From Notospermus geniculatus (Eukaryota; Nemertea; Pilidiophora; Heteronemertea; Lineidae): 64,000 nt of DNA. Under the pieces are notes generated by a model. The model saw nothing but the letters and a program-made list of their open reading frames with translations, had not been told where the DNA came from and did no database searches. The position numbers were made by a program, and so were the translations under genes. Below are positions 50,269 through 62,768 of this stretch, piece by piece. The DNA is taken from the NCBI GenBank assembly GCA_002633025.1, contig NMRB01000615.1:175022-239021 (forward strand). Direction: 5' to 3'. Position 1 is the stretch's first letter. Every line of letters starts with the position of its first letter.

Positions 50269-50867
50269 TTTAGAAGGGGCACACCAACAAATCTGTCTAA
50301 GAGAAATTTCTTTTGTCGTCATGACATGGTCCCTTAACACATACATTTCAATGTGGGTGTAACTGACACAGCAAAACACCATCGGCATTGGCCTTCCTCA
50401 ATGATCTAAACCATTGAAAATGTCACAAATCCAACAATCGCAATTCTATACCTGTGTGATGACACCAAGCCCTTGAAGTCTAATAATAACCTGATACACA
50501 AATCCAGTTATTCACACCGTTTATAAATAGAAACACCACTAACTCGGCAATTTTTTAAAGGTATTTATAAGTTTTTTATATACTTTATCAGTACGCATCA
50601 ACTATATATAGATATGCCTCACTGTTGCAGATCAGTGGACATGAATCTCATTGGCTGTATTTAGAAGCTAATTATCTAAATGGACTACTGGGCGTCTCAA
50701 AAAAGACCACTTCTAATGCCATAAGTCAGTACTTCGTCCAGGAATCAAGCACATCAAAAGGAATAACTCCATAAATGGTGAAATCTTGCATTTGCATTGT
50801 TATGTTAAAGTTGGGATTTTCTTCTGCATATCATGGAGAAAACAAAGTGCCAAACACTGGTGCCGAC

Positions 50868-50968
50868 TGAGTGCAGGTCATTGCTGTGCAGGTCATTGCT
50901 GTGAATGTCATTGCTGCAAAGGTCAATGCTGCGAAGGTCACTGCTGTGAAGGTCACTGCTGTGAATTC
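50868..50968. repeat. 18-bp VNTR expanded in duplication copy 2
   Basis: About six units of the type AAGGTCACTGCTGTG. The corresponding place in copy 1 (about 43385-43425) has only about two units, so the array changed after the duplication or is polymorphic. Confidence 0.85.
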
Positions 50969-52493
50969 AAATGGGGGAGTCTAACAAATGTACACCAATA
51001 ATGTGATTCTAATACACTGAAGGCATTGGTTAGCCACAATTCTTGGTTCTAAAGAGAAGGAGTTGTTCAAGTGTTATAAGTGACAGCAATAGTTTGCACT
51101 CTCTGTCCTCCAATTTGTCAAACCTCACCATTTACTTCAAGAATAACTCAGGAAGTCTTAATTAGACAAAAACCTGACATCAAAACAAAGATAATAGCTG
51201 GAGATCACAATGTCAAATCATCGTCATTTAGTCTCATCAACTGTGCATGCCAGTAATAGCACGTCTGCATGATACAATGGTTGACTTGTTCACGGCGAAG
51301 ATTGGCCGACAATTATTCACAATTTTGTATCATTTTCCTGCGCTAACTTTGTTACAATAATTGCATGGAGGTTGCCCAAGTGAAAAGGCTCATTATTGTG
51401 ATGGTAGGTAATGGCAGAATGTAACCAGGAAAACCCAGAGGAGGACATGATTAACTCATCCGGTGCCCGAACACTGTACATTTGGTAAAGAAATCCGCCA
51501 TTTAAAAACCAAACCGTTCCATCTCCAAACTTGTATTAGCCGTCAGTGTGCATAATTGAAGACAACACATGTAATCTATTGAGTGGACGCCAAACGTCGA
51601 ATAATGAAATATAGTTTTTTAGCAGAAAATGATGGTCGTAGTCCTCCCTCGGTGCATTTTAGTTGCAGGAAGCTGAAGTTATCCATGTGAATATTGATGC
51701 TAACAAATGACCTGCAATAAATAATTCCTATGTCTAGCTGCCGGTGACAAGGTTGTCAGAACATTGGCATAGGTCGCTCTGGGTGGGATTGGGAAGGGGC
51801 CTAGCCCCAAACTTTTGAAAATATTTGAAGGAATTTCTGTTTCTGGCGGTAAATTCAGACTTCCTACCAATATTACGCCCCACAATGACACACCCCTGAA
51901 CTCCTGTCTTTCTAAATACAGATGTTTGTGCACTTTACACATCTTTGGTATTCCAGCGAGGTTTGCACACAGCCATAATCACCAAAAAACGTCCCTACAA
52001 AGGTGCTTGAAAAATTTGGATGATGCTTCCTAAATCCTTCACAGAGTATCTTGTGACGACTTCTCGTTTTTATTTCTACCACTGATGGCAATCAGCAGTA
52101 AACGCGCCTCGTTAAGCACTGATGCCACTAAGGGTTTTTACGATTATCCCCCAGTGCGCGCGGGGTATCGTGATCGTCGAGCACACCATCAATTATTAAT
52201 GCAAAATCTCTCGTCTTCTCCACTTCTCCTATTCTCTCTGATGCTGCACTTACTGGGTACGTCACCCCCGTCAGTGCAGGGGAATAAAAAACCTGACGGA
52301 AACGCCTCGAATGGTTTTGACACAGATGTTAATCACTTAACCCTTTCAATACACAAACCATTGCCTGCCATGGAGAGTACATGTACATTTTGCCATGAAA
52401 TGACCAACATGATGCACACATCCCGTGTAAGTAGGCCCAAACCTTTCAAAGCCACAGCACATTCTTGTGACCTTTTAAGCTGGTGGAAGTCCT

Positions 52494-52566
52494 TAAAGGT
52501 CACAACAAAGTTTTCAAGGTCACAACAAGGTCTTTCAAGGTCACAACAAGGTCTTTCAAGGTCACA
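52494..52566. repeat. 19-bp VNTR (TCAAGGTCACAACAAGG), four units
   Basis: Four units here; the equivalent array in copy 1 (44950-45003) has three. A clear unit-number difference between the two duplication copies. Confidence 0.85.
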
Positions 52567-53324
52567 ATGATACGATATATCATTGTGCAAAAACTAACCA
52601 TTAATTTGAGTACAAGGGAAGGACCTCCTTGCATTGAGGGGATGTTTTCTCTTGTAACTCTGGTCTCCCTCTGCATTTTCATTATCTAATTTTGTCAGTG
52701 GGCCAAATGCGGTTCATGGAACTCACGACAGGTGAAAAGGAAGGAAGTTCTTTGAAAGCAACTGTTTTCTCTTGGGTACATAGGTTTCCTCAGAGATTAC
52801 ATCATCACCATATCAACAGACCAAACCGAGTTGCGTTTCACTCCGTCCCGGAAGCAGCGCCATCAAAGTGTCAAATCCTCAGACGTTTCTGATGTCTAAT
52901 TCTACGCGGCACACCCACAAAGTTCAACACCACAAGTTCTCTCAAATCACGAAATATCAGAATTTCACAGCACGCGAGTATGGAATCGATTGTCTGTTTA
53001 TTTTTATTGTTTAATTCCATAACGCTCACCTTGATCAATCTGATCGAATGTTATTTCCAACATGTGACCCTGGTAATTACCCATGGATGACTATATTTAT
53101 CCACGAGTACGTCTCCACCATAAAGAACCAGGCTGGAGGGGTGGGATGGGTAATTTGTTTATGGAACGATATCATGGGCAACGTAGCAATTTGCCATTCA
53201 CAATATTTTTCATGGGTATCGCAGTGCAGAATTTCAAGAGTCTGATTGCATTATTATTCTGATTCCATACTTCTATTACTGTCTTAATTTTTACAGAATA
53301 ACTTTTGATCAGCCAAGAACACTA

Positions 53325-53460
53325 TAAGAGCTTTGACATCCTAGTGGTTATCACGTCTGCTCAGCAAGCGGGAGGTCCTGGGTTCAAATCCCAGGCTGTA
53401 CGGAATTAATTATCCCTCGCTCTTCACGTCCGTCGCATGGGACGGTAAGCTGTGGTGTCA
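53325..53460 (+). mobile_element. tRNA-derived SINE in duplication copy 2
   Basis: Counterpart of 45690-45820, with an intact B box GGTTCAAATCC (53381-53391). The sequence after TGGTGTCAA lacks about 130 bp present in copy 1, so the deletion starts at the SINE's 3' part. Confidence 0.75.
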
Positions 53461-55260
53461 ATACATATACCGGTACTCCAATGACAACCATGACTTTTTG
53501 TATGATTTAACCCTTCAACACCTTTACCGGGAATCCAGTTTTCTCCTGCAAGGCACTGATATTTTCTTTTCAGCTATATTTCTTTTCGTGACCATCGATA
53601 TATATAAAAACGTGAACGGTTACTGGTAACCACTCAAGGCGGACCGATTCTGCGACATCTGCAAAAAACAGTCATAAATCTTTTTCGCTAAGAGCTGCAC
53701 ATTTAATGGGGAGTTAATGCAGTAAAAATCGGCTCAGCCGGGCGAAAGATTCATATCACATGAACAATGGGTCTTAGCTTCTGGCAAGATGGTGTCTGAC
53801 TTGTGGAATAATCATGGATAGCAACGAGGACGCCTCGCTTTGATCCTGTTGAGTCATCTGCGACTGCGACGGCGGATAGTATCAACCGAATCCGCGGAGT
53901 TCTCGTTTTCAACAAAAGTCCTGCAGTCCTCCTCCAACACAATAGAAACACAGCCTCCACTCCCCATCTTTCATTAATCCTTTGTTGCTATGGATCTAAT
54001 GCCAGATTCATTCCAACTTTTTCTCATCTTAGTTATAGCTACTCCAGGCTCCTTCCTCGGTATTTTTCTTTGAAGTTTTTCACCAGATTCAAAGCAGATT
54101 GTGTAAAAAAATGTAAAAATCTAGGGTCAAATCTCACATGATTTCATGTAGATTAACAAGGTAAGGTGGGCGATTCATCTTAGTGGTAGGTGATGCTGTG
54201 GATTCTTCCATGGAAAAAGGCATCCAGTCACCCCATATTCCATAAGTAAATACGGATGTCTTGCCGTTAGAAACTCCTATAGAAACCTGTCATATTTCGT
54301 CATGTGTTTTGCCTATAACTTTTGGTGTACTCCTCCACGACCAGTGTACCATTCTACAACTTTGCATCAGCTAAAATGATGATTTTCTGGGCAGTCAGGT
54401 GACAGCACGCCAACAGCAAGCAGTATTCGAAAAGCTGCTTTATCAGCTTTTTTGAATACCCGACAGCAAAGGCACAAAAGGTTTGGTTGGAAGAGAAAGA
54501 CACAAAACAAATACCCATCTTCAGAAATAAACCAGGGGTTCTTAATCCCCCCCCCCCCAACAACCACNACCCCCCCCCCCCCCCCAACAACCACGTGGGA
54601 GTGATACCCTCAGGATGACAAAGGCCCCATTCCTACACGGCTAACGTAACGGAGATCATTGTAGTATTGTCTTTAAAACTGCTCATCATGTTTTTGCCAC
54701 CAACAGCACTTCTTTGTCAAAAGTCATACCATGTTGCGACTCTTATCTTGCCTGTGTGTCAACTTATTGATTGTGAAGTCCCGTGTCGATCAATACAGGA
54801 GCATCGCCACAGGCAACACTTCAAGGAATAATTCTATAATTGATACATCGGGCAACCCTTGTTGTCTTCCATATTGTTTGTTTAGTTCCTTGATGTTTAT
54901 ATTGATATTGTGCACATCTTCCTTCTAGAAGTTTCTAAATATACCTATTGTTGGTGTTTGCGGAGGTATTATGTTGTTATCGAATAATAGACTTTTGTAC
55001 CTATGGTATATATTTTGTAGTTTTCTGAACTTTTCGTTTGATAGGCGAGATCACAGGGTACAGGAATGCAAACATTTCTACACACTGTCATGAAGCAGAG
55101 TTTTAAAATCTGTTCCAAAATAGATTTATAAGCTGTGAAGATGTGCAAGCAAATAATCCAGGAGGGTCCAGGTGGTCGGCCCCCTCCCCCCTAAATTCTG
55201 TACCAAAGTTGATTTAAGGGTGCCAAGATCACATCCAAACCATCCAGGATGGACCGCTTA

Positions 55261-56364
55261 CCCCCCCCCCTCGTCTTGGCAACCAACAATTTTCATCAAG
55301 CTTTGTCAGAAGTTGTGCACATCTCAGCATTTAGATTTTCAAATTTTATTGAAGCACCCGCCTTCATGTGCTCCCTGTGGCCACCATCTTCAGACCTTGC
55401 AAAAAAGTCAAGATGCGCCCCCCCCCATGTCAGTAGTGACAGGTCCTACTGTTGCCATTACAAGAACCACATCATAATCATGGCAGTCTCATCCTCTCTT
55501 AGTACACTCTTAACAAAGATCCTTGAACTTCCTCTCAGCAGCAGATAAGATGTTGACTGATCAATAATGGGTGTAACAATGATTTTGTTGAGATTATCGT
55601 CTTAACGGCAATATGACACATTTGATCTGTGACAGTAGAAATCTTCCCAAGACATCTAAATCGATATACACACAAGCCGATAGCGGTACTACTTTTACAC
55701 GTCATGCATAAAGTCAAGTACGGTATACATGTATCAAGTAAGACAACCTGAGTGATTTTAAGGTACAGTTTCAAATCCAGTCTCAGTGCACCGAGTGTGT
55801 ACGTTCCTGTGCAATGACTGCATGTGCGGATCCAGAGCGGGCACACCGGACGACCCCTCCCCTTTTGGCCAACAAATGTGACAATGAAATTCTAGAATTT
55901 GGAGCAAATCGTTGAAATTCACCACTGATTTCAGTGTATGGAATGAACTAAGGAACAAAATTCTGACCACACCTGAACACGGAAACATGAAAACTTCTAT
56001 CATATCCTGCAAGAAGGACAAAACGGCTCTAGATTGGGTTTGTTGGAACAAAGGGAAAATATTTCTGAGGACATGTAAATTCATCAAGAAACCCTTCAGA
56101 ATGATTGCAACCAACGACATGGCTGGTCATGTAAGGGTCACAGCCTGTCAATAAATGTCAATTAAACAGGCACTAATTAACAAAATGATGGATCTGCCAC
56201 ATGTAATTCAGTTCAGGCGTATCTCAGGTGACGAGATTAAACTGATTGTGTCACCGCTGTTGTCTTTCTTCATTTAGTTATAGAACGGTTATGAATACAG
56301 TCAGTGAAAGATATTGCGCCACCTATTGTCACGGCGCACACACTTCTTGTTGAGTCAGAATGAT
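55261..56364. other. Gene-free stretch
   Basis: Poly-C tracts near 55260 and 55420, then overlapping frames on both strands (55758-56154) with no domain. The plus frame ends near a GTAAGG donor-like site at about 56130, but no acceptor or homologous motif supports an exon. Confidence 0.4.
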
Positions 56365-56547
56365 GTGACCCGCTCCAGCAAAAGCAGGCACAAGTCACAA
56401 CCGAGGAAAGGGTAAATGACCTTACAACACAATAGCTGAAATGTACGTCTCTGCAGGTTGACAATAGTAGTGGACAGCAGTGATAATCGTTGAGTAAACT
56501 GATGATCACCTGCGACATGCGCCTACTTTTGCTTAAAATCAGGTCAC
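56365..56547. mobile_element. MITE family 2, copy 2
   Basis: The same interior (CTTACAACACAATAGCTGAA, CTCTGCAGGTTGACAATAG) and inverted ends as 15325-15513. The right end is degraded. The 114-codon minus-strand frame over it is not a gene. Confidence 0.85.
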
Positions 56548-56945
56548 AAATGTCCAGGGACAGGCTTCCCACCAAAACACTTTCCCAAATTGTCACACCT
56601 AAACATGTGCCCACTCCAAATTAACAGACAACCACTAAAACAGGATGCTCATTGATAAACAAATGAATTATGAATAATCAGCATTGGCACCTCTAAACCT
56701 GGTTACAGCATGACACAATGCAACAGAATGAGACTCTAGAGAGCTGAAATTGACCGCGGGACTGCTCCACTATCAGGCTCAGAACTTTGAGAGTTGTCGA
56801 TTTCAGTTTTCAGTTCAAGGGTCTTGTCTGCAATGGATACTCTCAATGGATTTTGTTTATGTATGAGGAAAATTGGTGAAGTGAGGAGTTTTCAACAACA
56901 TGAGCCAACTTCGATTCAATTGTCAATAAAGACAACAAGAAGAGC

Positions 56946-57030
56946 CATCCTCCCATAGCAGGGCTTTGGTCTCGCTTCTCTTCATACACTTGCAGTGAGT
57001 GTATGAAAGAACCCCTGCTGCGGGAGGATG
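56946..57030. mobile_element. MITE family 3 (CATCCTCCCATAGCAGGG), copy 2
   Basis: An 85-bp copy of 23966-24062 with the same left end and the right end CTGCTGCGGGAGGATG. The central hairpin is formed by CATACACTTGCAGTGAGTG. Confidence 0.8.
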
Positions 57031-57797
57031 AAGAAAAACAAAACTATGGGGAAATCGAAGGCTAAGAGAAGAATTCGTCTACGAAAACTTGTTAGCACCT
57101 TCAGTCTACTGGTCTAGTTCCCTTCTCCTTTTGATGTAGGCCTATCTTTCCTACATCAGTCAAAAAACCTCATCAAATAAGACCAGAATACTGCAAGGCT
57201 TCCTCAAAATCACACCAGATACCCTTATAACACCACATTCCTTCTTTCATCACAGTCATGCTGCATTTCGCTCAAAGGCAACCAATGAATTCCTGGCAAC
57301 TGCCACTGTTTTGTAGTGTATTGATTTACCACATAAAAAGGTGGCCTCTGCATACAAAATCGTTCACACCACGCCGTGCTCAATGTACGTACACCCCCTT
57401 CCATAGCTCTCGTAAAATGCTTCACCATCGAAGAAACAGTAGACGAACAAACAAACCAGAGGTTTCTTATTAAAAAAGGAAATCACAAAAGAATGCCATT
57501 ACTGTAAATGCATTAGGAATGGATAACTTTCTTATAATCACTAAAGGAATACTAAAGGGACCTAATTTATTGGTAACTATGCTCTTAAGGAGCATAAGGA
57601 GGTGCACTTGGTGATGAGAAACACCACTTGGTCGTAGAAGAGTACTTGGGTGAAACGGTTCCCTGGTCTGTGGTACTCCACGCAGAGGGGAAATACCACT
57701 TTTGTTTTGAGAGAGTAGAAAAGAACTCAGTTTGGGATCTTGTGTTGCAACAGGACAGCAATCTCATTTAAAGAATACTCTTGCCTTTATGACATTA

Positions 57798-57973
57798 GTG
57801 ACCTGCTCTCACAAAAGTAGGCACTTGTCGCAACCAAGGAAAGGGGTTTAATGGCCTTACAACACAATAGCTGAAATGTACATCTCTGCAGGTTGACAAT
57901 AGTAGTGGACAGCAGTGATAATACTTGATGATCAGTGATGATCACATGCAACAACTTTTGCTGAGAGGGTCAC
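57798..57973. mobile_element. MITE family 2, copy 3
   Basis: A third copy, only 1.2 kb from copy 2 and in the same orientation, with the shared interior CTCTGCAGGTTGACAATAG. Ends GTGACCTGCTCTC and GAGAGGGTCAC. It is slightly shorter through a deletion in its right half. Confidence 0.85.
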
Positions 57974-60240
57974 ATTTGTGCTATCATATTGCTCCAAAGG
58001 ACATGATGTCAGGAGAAGAGAGATCTAGATTGTGGAGTTATTTTGCCACACCCTGTACAGTGACCAAGCAATCACCATTTCACAACACCACCATTGTCCG
58101 TAGAAATTATCTTGTGGCAAACACCAAGGCTTAAGACCTTTATCTGATACATTCAACCATAAAACTTGTAATCCCCGATACCACCCGCTACAGAATATGT
58201 AACTTGGATGCTGATCATCAACTCCATCAATTGTGGTCGCGAGAATGTCATCAGAGGTCTCCATTACTAGTTGGCGGTATTTCTCTTAATCGTATGAAAC
58301 ACCACTGGTTTGGTCTGTGGCATGACAATGAGAAGCCAATAATGACAACCTAAACCCGAGTCAGTATACATACGATTAGTTCACTTATCTCCTCGGGCAG
58401 ATCGCTTTATCAGATGGTGACCAATAGAAGCACAAAGAAGACTTCAAGGACATGATGATCCGCTAACAGAAACCTGCGTCCAGTGATCACAGATTAAGCA
58501 GGTTAGCTTCTTATAGGTACATTTCATCAAGTTGACTTGTACGCGGAGACGTCGCTAGGAGCATGCTTGAGGCATTACCAGATAACATTCTCGCTAATAG
58601 AAAATGGTCACATGTATTAAGCCAGTGGGATAATTACGTGATTGTTGGTTTTCACGGATGCAAGAATGAGCAAGTAGCCTTTAATGATAGAGGAGAAGGA
58701 TTGACACACGCTGGCTTGTTCCGCCGACCAGAACATGCTGTGGTCATCGTTGGTACGTGGCTCATACACAAGCATTGATCTCGAATGCCATTATGATTAT
58801 TTGGGGTATTTTTCCGTAATTTGATCCGGCCTCTTACTTACTTGATAGGAAACCCTATAGAACAGGATCAAACAGGCTGAGTAGCCACTGAGGACACTCT
58901 GTCTGTTTCCGACTACATGTTAGCTCCAAGGAAGTAACTCATGACATGTGTTTTACTTGAGTGTTGATCTTGTGGTCAGCTTCCACTAACGATATATCAA
59001 GGAGCCATCAAATAAAGATTCAACCCCAAGTGAAGGGTATACATTGACTTACTAGTATATGTATATTACCCCTTTCTAAGAGATCCATATTTGCGGTACA
59101 AGGAATGGACTATAAATTCATAGGAAACACAGAAGACATCAAAACTTGTTTTGATCCCAAAGAAAACCTGTTCTCTTTTGTGATATTTCATGAAGTCAAA
59201 AGTTGCCAAAATGGACGAATCTTCCAGGAGAATGTGGCAACGAGTTCATCAAATGGAAGGAGGTACCAAAGTGGTGAGGGTCCAGCCAACGACTGAAAAG
59301 ACTCCATTGCCACCAACTCTGAAAGTCTCCACCATACCAGATGCCTATGTTCACTATGACAGAATATGCAGCACTAAGCCTTGTTGTGAAATGAACATGG
59401 TCATCAGGTATAAAAGGCAAACTCTTGTAGCAACATGTATTCACCGCGCTATAAACAGAAATGCAAAAATGACAATAATCCTTCGGTCTTCGGCGGAAAA
59501 GAAGAATGAGCAAGATGACAATGAACACCACCACCACGGCAAACCACTCAAGCTCCGAAACCTCCAGCACAACACAATCATATCTGCATCACCAGAAAAA
59601 TGTTCTTTTCCTTCACCGAACAGCGGATAACAGGCAAAGGGATAAATCAAACCAACAGTCAAGCTTCCTTGCCATCGTTTCAACACATTAGCACAACGAC
59701 CATCAAAAGAATGCTCTTTCCCTTGTAAGGATTAGAAAGACCATCAAAAGAATGCTCTTTCCCTTGTGCGGATTAGTAAGACCATCATTGCCACGTTCCA
59801 ACAGATCCATTTGTATCTTCTTTTGCTCTGATCAATCTGTTACAACTCCCTCGTGCCTCTTGGAGAAATCTCTTTCACCGAATCCTTCCGCAAACCAGTC
59901 TATCTTCACCAACATAATCTATCGCGTCTATTGAATTGTTTTGAGCTCATTAAAAGGACCTGTCATTGCAATTCAGAGGGCTCGAAACCTTGGGGAAATT
60001 TTGGTTTATAGCGAAGAATTAATACAACCAATGGGTTGGTTTACTAAAAAGCTTTTCGCTTTAATGAGCCCATAACTCCATGATTCTTAACAATGAAATT
60101 CAAGACGCATTTTTCAAATGACGAAGACAAATGAAGATTTCAACTGCCATGGTGACTCCGGATATATTTCACGACTTCGAGCGTCGGCAAGACAGTGACT
60201 GATGGAAAATGATTGAATCTTCTATTATACAAAAATACTT
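57974..60240. other. Gene-free stretch with one membrane-segment-like frame
   Basis: On the minus strand 59196-59570 reads WFAVVVVFIVILLILLF followed by RRRPKD, a pattern like a membrane helix and stop-transfer, in a frame opened by GTG just after a possible acceptor (GATGCAG). There is no matching donor and the rest of the frame is unremarkable. CTCTTTCCCTTGT with flanks is repeated at 59711 and 59755. Confidence 0.35.
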
Positions 60241-60513
60241 GAGTTTATATGATGTATGGAGTATGGAGTATGGAGAGTTTATATGATGTATGGAGTATGA
60301 AGAGTTTATATGATGTATGGAGTATGGAGTATGGAGTATGGAGAGTTTATATGATGTACGGAGTATGGAGAGTTTAATGTATGGAGTATGGAGAGTTTAT
60401 ATGATGTATGGAGTATGGAGTATGGAGTATGGAGAGTTTATATGATGTACGGAGTATGGAGAGTTTATATGATGTATGGAGTATGGAGAGTTTATATGAT
60501 GTATGGAGTATGG
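60241..60513. repeat. GAGTATGGAGTATGG minisatellite with higher-order units
   Basis: A 10-bp motif (GTATGGAGTA) nested in longer units starting GAGTTTATATGATGTATGG, about ten irregular units. The plus-strand frame at 60388-60576 is a translation of the repeat. Confidence 0.9.
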
Positions 60514-60579
60514 AGTGATCTTTCATTGTGTGTGGTAATCTTTCACCGAGTCTGCCTTCTTCTGCTTAACCCTTGAAGC

Positions 60580-60790
60580 CAGCAGGACACCAGGTGAAAT
60601 CACAAGCGATCTAAAATCGGCTGTTGATGCCACGTGTGCACTGGACAATGATGCACGGAGTCTTCCTGCCAGCGATGAGCATCCAATATCAAACGATACC
60701 AAAACCGATGTCGCTAGTCTGCGGTGGCTGGCGAGAAGATCGGTGGTGAGTAGATCGCTTGCGATATCACCTGGTGTTCTGCAGCTTAAG
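60580..60790. mobile_element. MITE family 4, copy 2
   Basis: The better preserved outer ends: ACACCAGGTGAAATCACAAG on the left and its complement CTTGCGATATCACCTGGTGT on the right. The interior is shared with 9461-9690. The 163-codon minus-strand frame at 60523-61014 runs through it and a CAG-type microsatellite and is not a gene. Confidence 0.78.
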
Positions 60791-60799
60791 GTACTACCA

Positions 60800-61954
60800 C
60801 TACCAAATTGCATCAGAAGTTGTTGTTGTTGTTGTTGTAATCCATTTATTATAAAACTAAAGATAAAAGTACAAAACGGCCAATGCCGAAGTATATGGCC
60901 CAACGTCAGGAGTGACAGACTAGTCTTTGCACACTGAAATCTCACACTAAGTACATTCCATTGGTTCAGACTGGAATCTGTCAAACTTTGAAGCCAGGAT
61001 CCAAAACGACACAAAAACTTTGCGCCATGTTCCCTTCATCCTGTTGCCAACTTCATTCTGCGGCACAAATGCAAGGAATCTTGTACACGGACGGTAGAAC
61101 CCTATCCCTTATAAGCTTATTGCTTTTTTCCCATACAAGCGACTGAGAACCTCGGCTTTTTTACAAGAGAATCTCTTTGTTTCTGTCAGTAAATCGAACA
61201 CAAGTGGATCTCGTGTCATGTCCAACTCCACTTTCGGGCCGGTAGCTGATCCTCGCTAGTTAATAGCATTGGCCCACATGAGACGTGCATAATAAGATCC
61301 TTTTGAAATGACAATATGGGTATTGCAAACGTACGTACACAAATATGGCTCGAGAAGTTATGGCGGAAACGTTAGATGTTTTTACTGCGAGTATTGACAT
61401 TGGGAATTTTTAAAAGTCATGTTGATGTTTCGCAGATGATGCTACTTTCCGAGAGCAAAGGAATGGTAGCAACAGCTTCAAGGACCGGAAGAACTCCAGA
61501 AGGAGCAAGAACGGAAGGAAACGACATGTTGTTTAAGGTGGTGAGAGCAGAATTTATGAGAAGACAGTGACAGTCAAGGAACACAAAGGTGAAGTCCATG
61601 GAGCAAGGTTCAATGATGAGGAATAGCAAAAGCCGTTTTGGAAGGTGAAGGACGTGCTGCATGGATGGATATGCCTTCAAGAGTATGGTAAAAATATGCC
61701 CACTTTTGTAAAGTAAGAGCAGGTACAGGACTAGCAGTGGCAGAACTTTGCATGTAAAGAGAAGAAAGACCTTTGATCAAAGTAGACAAAGTACTAGACA
61801 AAAAAAACTTGGCCTAAGAAGTGGAATACAAGGGTTGAACAAAAAACTTCAGCTTCTCAGTTTCCATAATCGGCAAAGCTCCAGACTCAAGGGGAACAAG
61901 CACAGCATTGAACGTCCCCCGTCGCCCCGGGTGCAAGTTCGACAGGCCTGTATT
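60800..61954. other. Gene-free stretch
   Basis: Begins with a (GTT)n microsatellite at about 60821-60838. No frame with a recognised motif. Confidence 0.5.
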
Positions 61955-62425
61955 TTGAAGATTCCGTTCAGTATTAAGGGCACAATCACAGTTTATATGA
62001 TTTGGCTTTTTGGCCCCCTGGTGGCAAAGTGGGAAATCAGATTTGGTCGATTCTTTGACGCGACACACCGTTGGCCCATGATACATCCCTCCACCAAATA
62101 TCAACCCAAAATTTTCAGTCGTTCAGAAGTTACAGAGAGGAAGGGAATTTATGTGGTTTGTACAAAGCGCCCCCTACAGGGCTGGAAAATGAATGTAATT
62201 GAAAACCCGCAGAGTATATTATTTAGCCTTGCTAGATGAGGCTACCATAAAAATTTTGTGAAATTCTGTTCAGTATTAAAGGTGTAATCGCAGTTTTTGT
62301 GTTTTGGCTTTTGGCCCCCTGGTGGCAAAGTCGAGAATCGGATTTGGCCGATTCTTTCACGCGACACACCGTTGGCCCATGGTACATCCCCCCATCAAAT
62401 ATCAACCCAAAATTTTCNTGACCTT
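61955..62425. repeat. Two ~300-bp units of a dispersed repeat
   Basis: TTGGCCCCCTGGTGGCAAAG, the CGCGACACACCGTTGGCCCA block and ATCAACCCAAAATTTTC occur twice, about 300 bp apart (from about 61962 and 62267). The second unit ends at the N at 62418. The 163-codon plus frame 61748-62239 crosses the first unit and is not a gene. Confidence 0.8.
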
Positions 62426-62519
62426 GAAAAGTAGGTCAAATCAAAAACCCGTTATATATGTTATGTATCCTTATTAGCTACACCTATGATAAAAATTTGG
62501 AGATGATCTAGTCATTAGT

Positions 62520-62768
62520 TCAGGAGTTATTGCGCTTTTTGTGTTTTTGGTTTCCGCCACCTGGTGGCCAAACTGAGAGTCGAATCGGACCGAAACTTGG
62601 TGTCGTGGGTCATCTGACCTAGGGGTATATATGCACCAAGTTTCAGATCAATAGCTCCAGCGGTTACGAAACGTGCCCTGCTAACGGACCACGACGGACG
62701 ACGCCGGACGACGACGGACGACGGACGCTGCACCATCGTAATAGCTCACCCCAGTGAGCTAAAAATGG
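62520..62768. repeat. Dispersed repeat ending in GACGGACGAC...GTGAGCTAAAAA
   Basis: Contains CCACCTGGTGGCCAAACTG, CACCAAGTTTCAGATCAATA and a GACGACGGACG microsatellite, and ends CACCCCAGTGAGCTAAAAA. I recall this repeat type from several marine invertebrate genomes. The Arg/Thr/Asp-rich frames on both strands are artefacts of it. Confidence 0.75.

Larger units (their letters stand above)
47996..55260. repeat. 7.5-kb tandem duplication, copy 2
   Basis: Second copy, joined directly to copy 1 at 47995/47996 with no N at the junction. It is about 250 bp shorter: it lacks the 259-bp MITE and a 130-bp block, but has more units in two VNTRs (50868-50968 and 52494-52566). It contains one N at 54568 inside a poly-C tract, where a short stretch is repeated on either side. 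Similarity ends near 55260 in another poly-C run. Confidence 0.92.
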
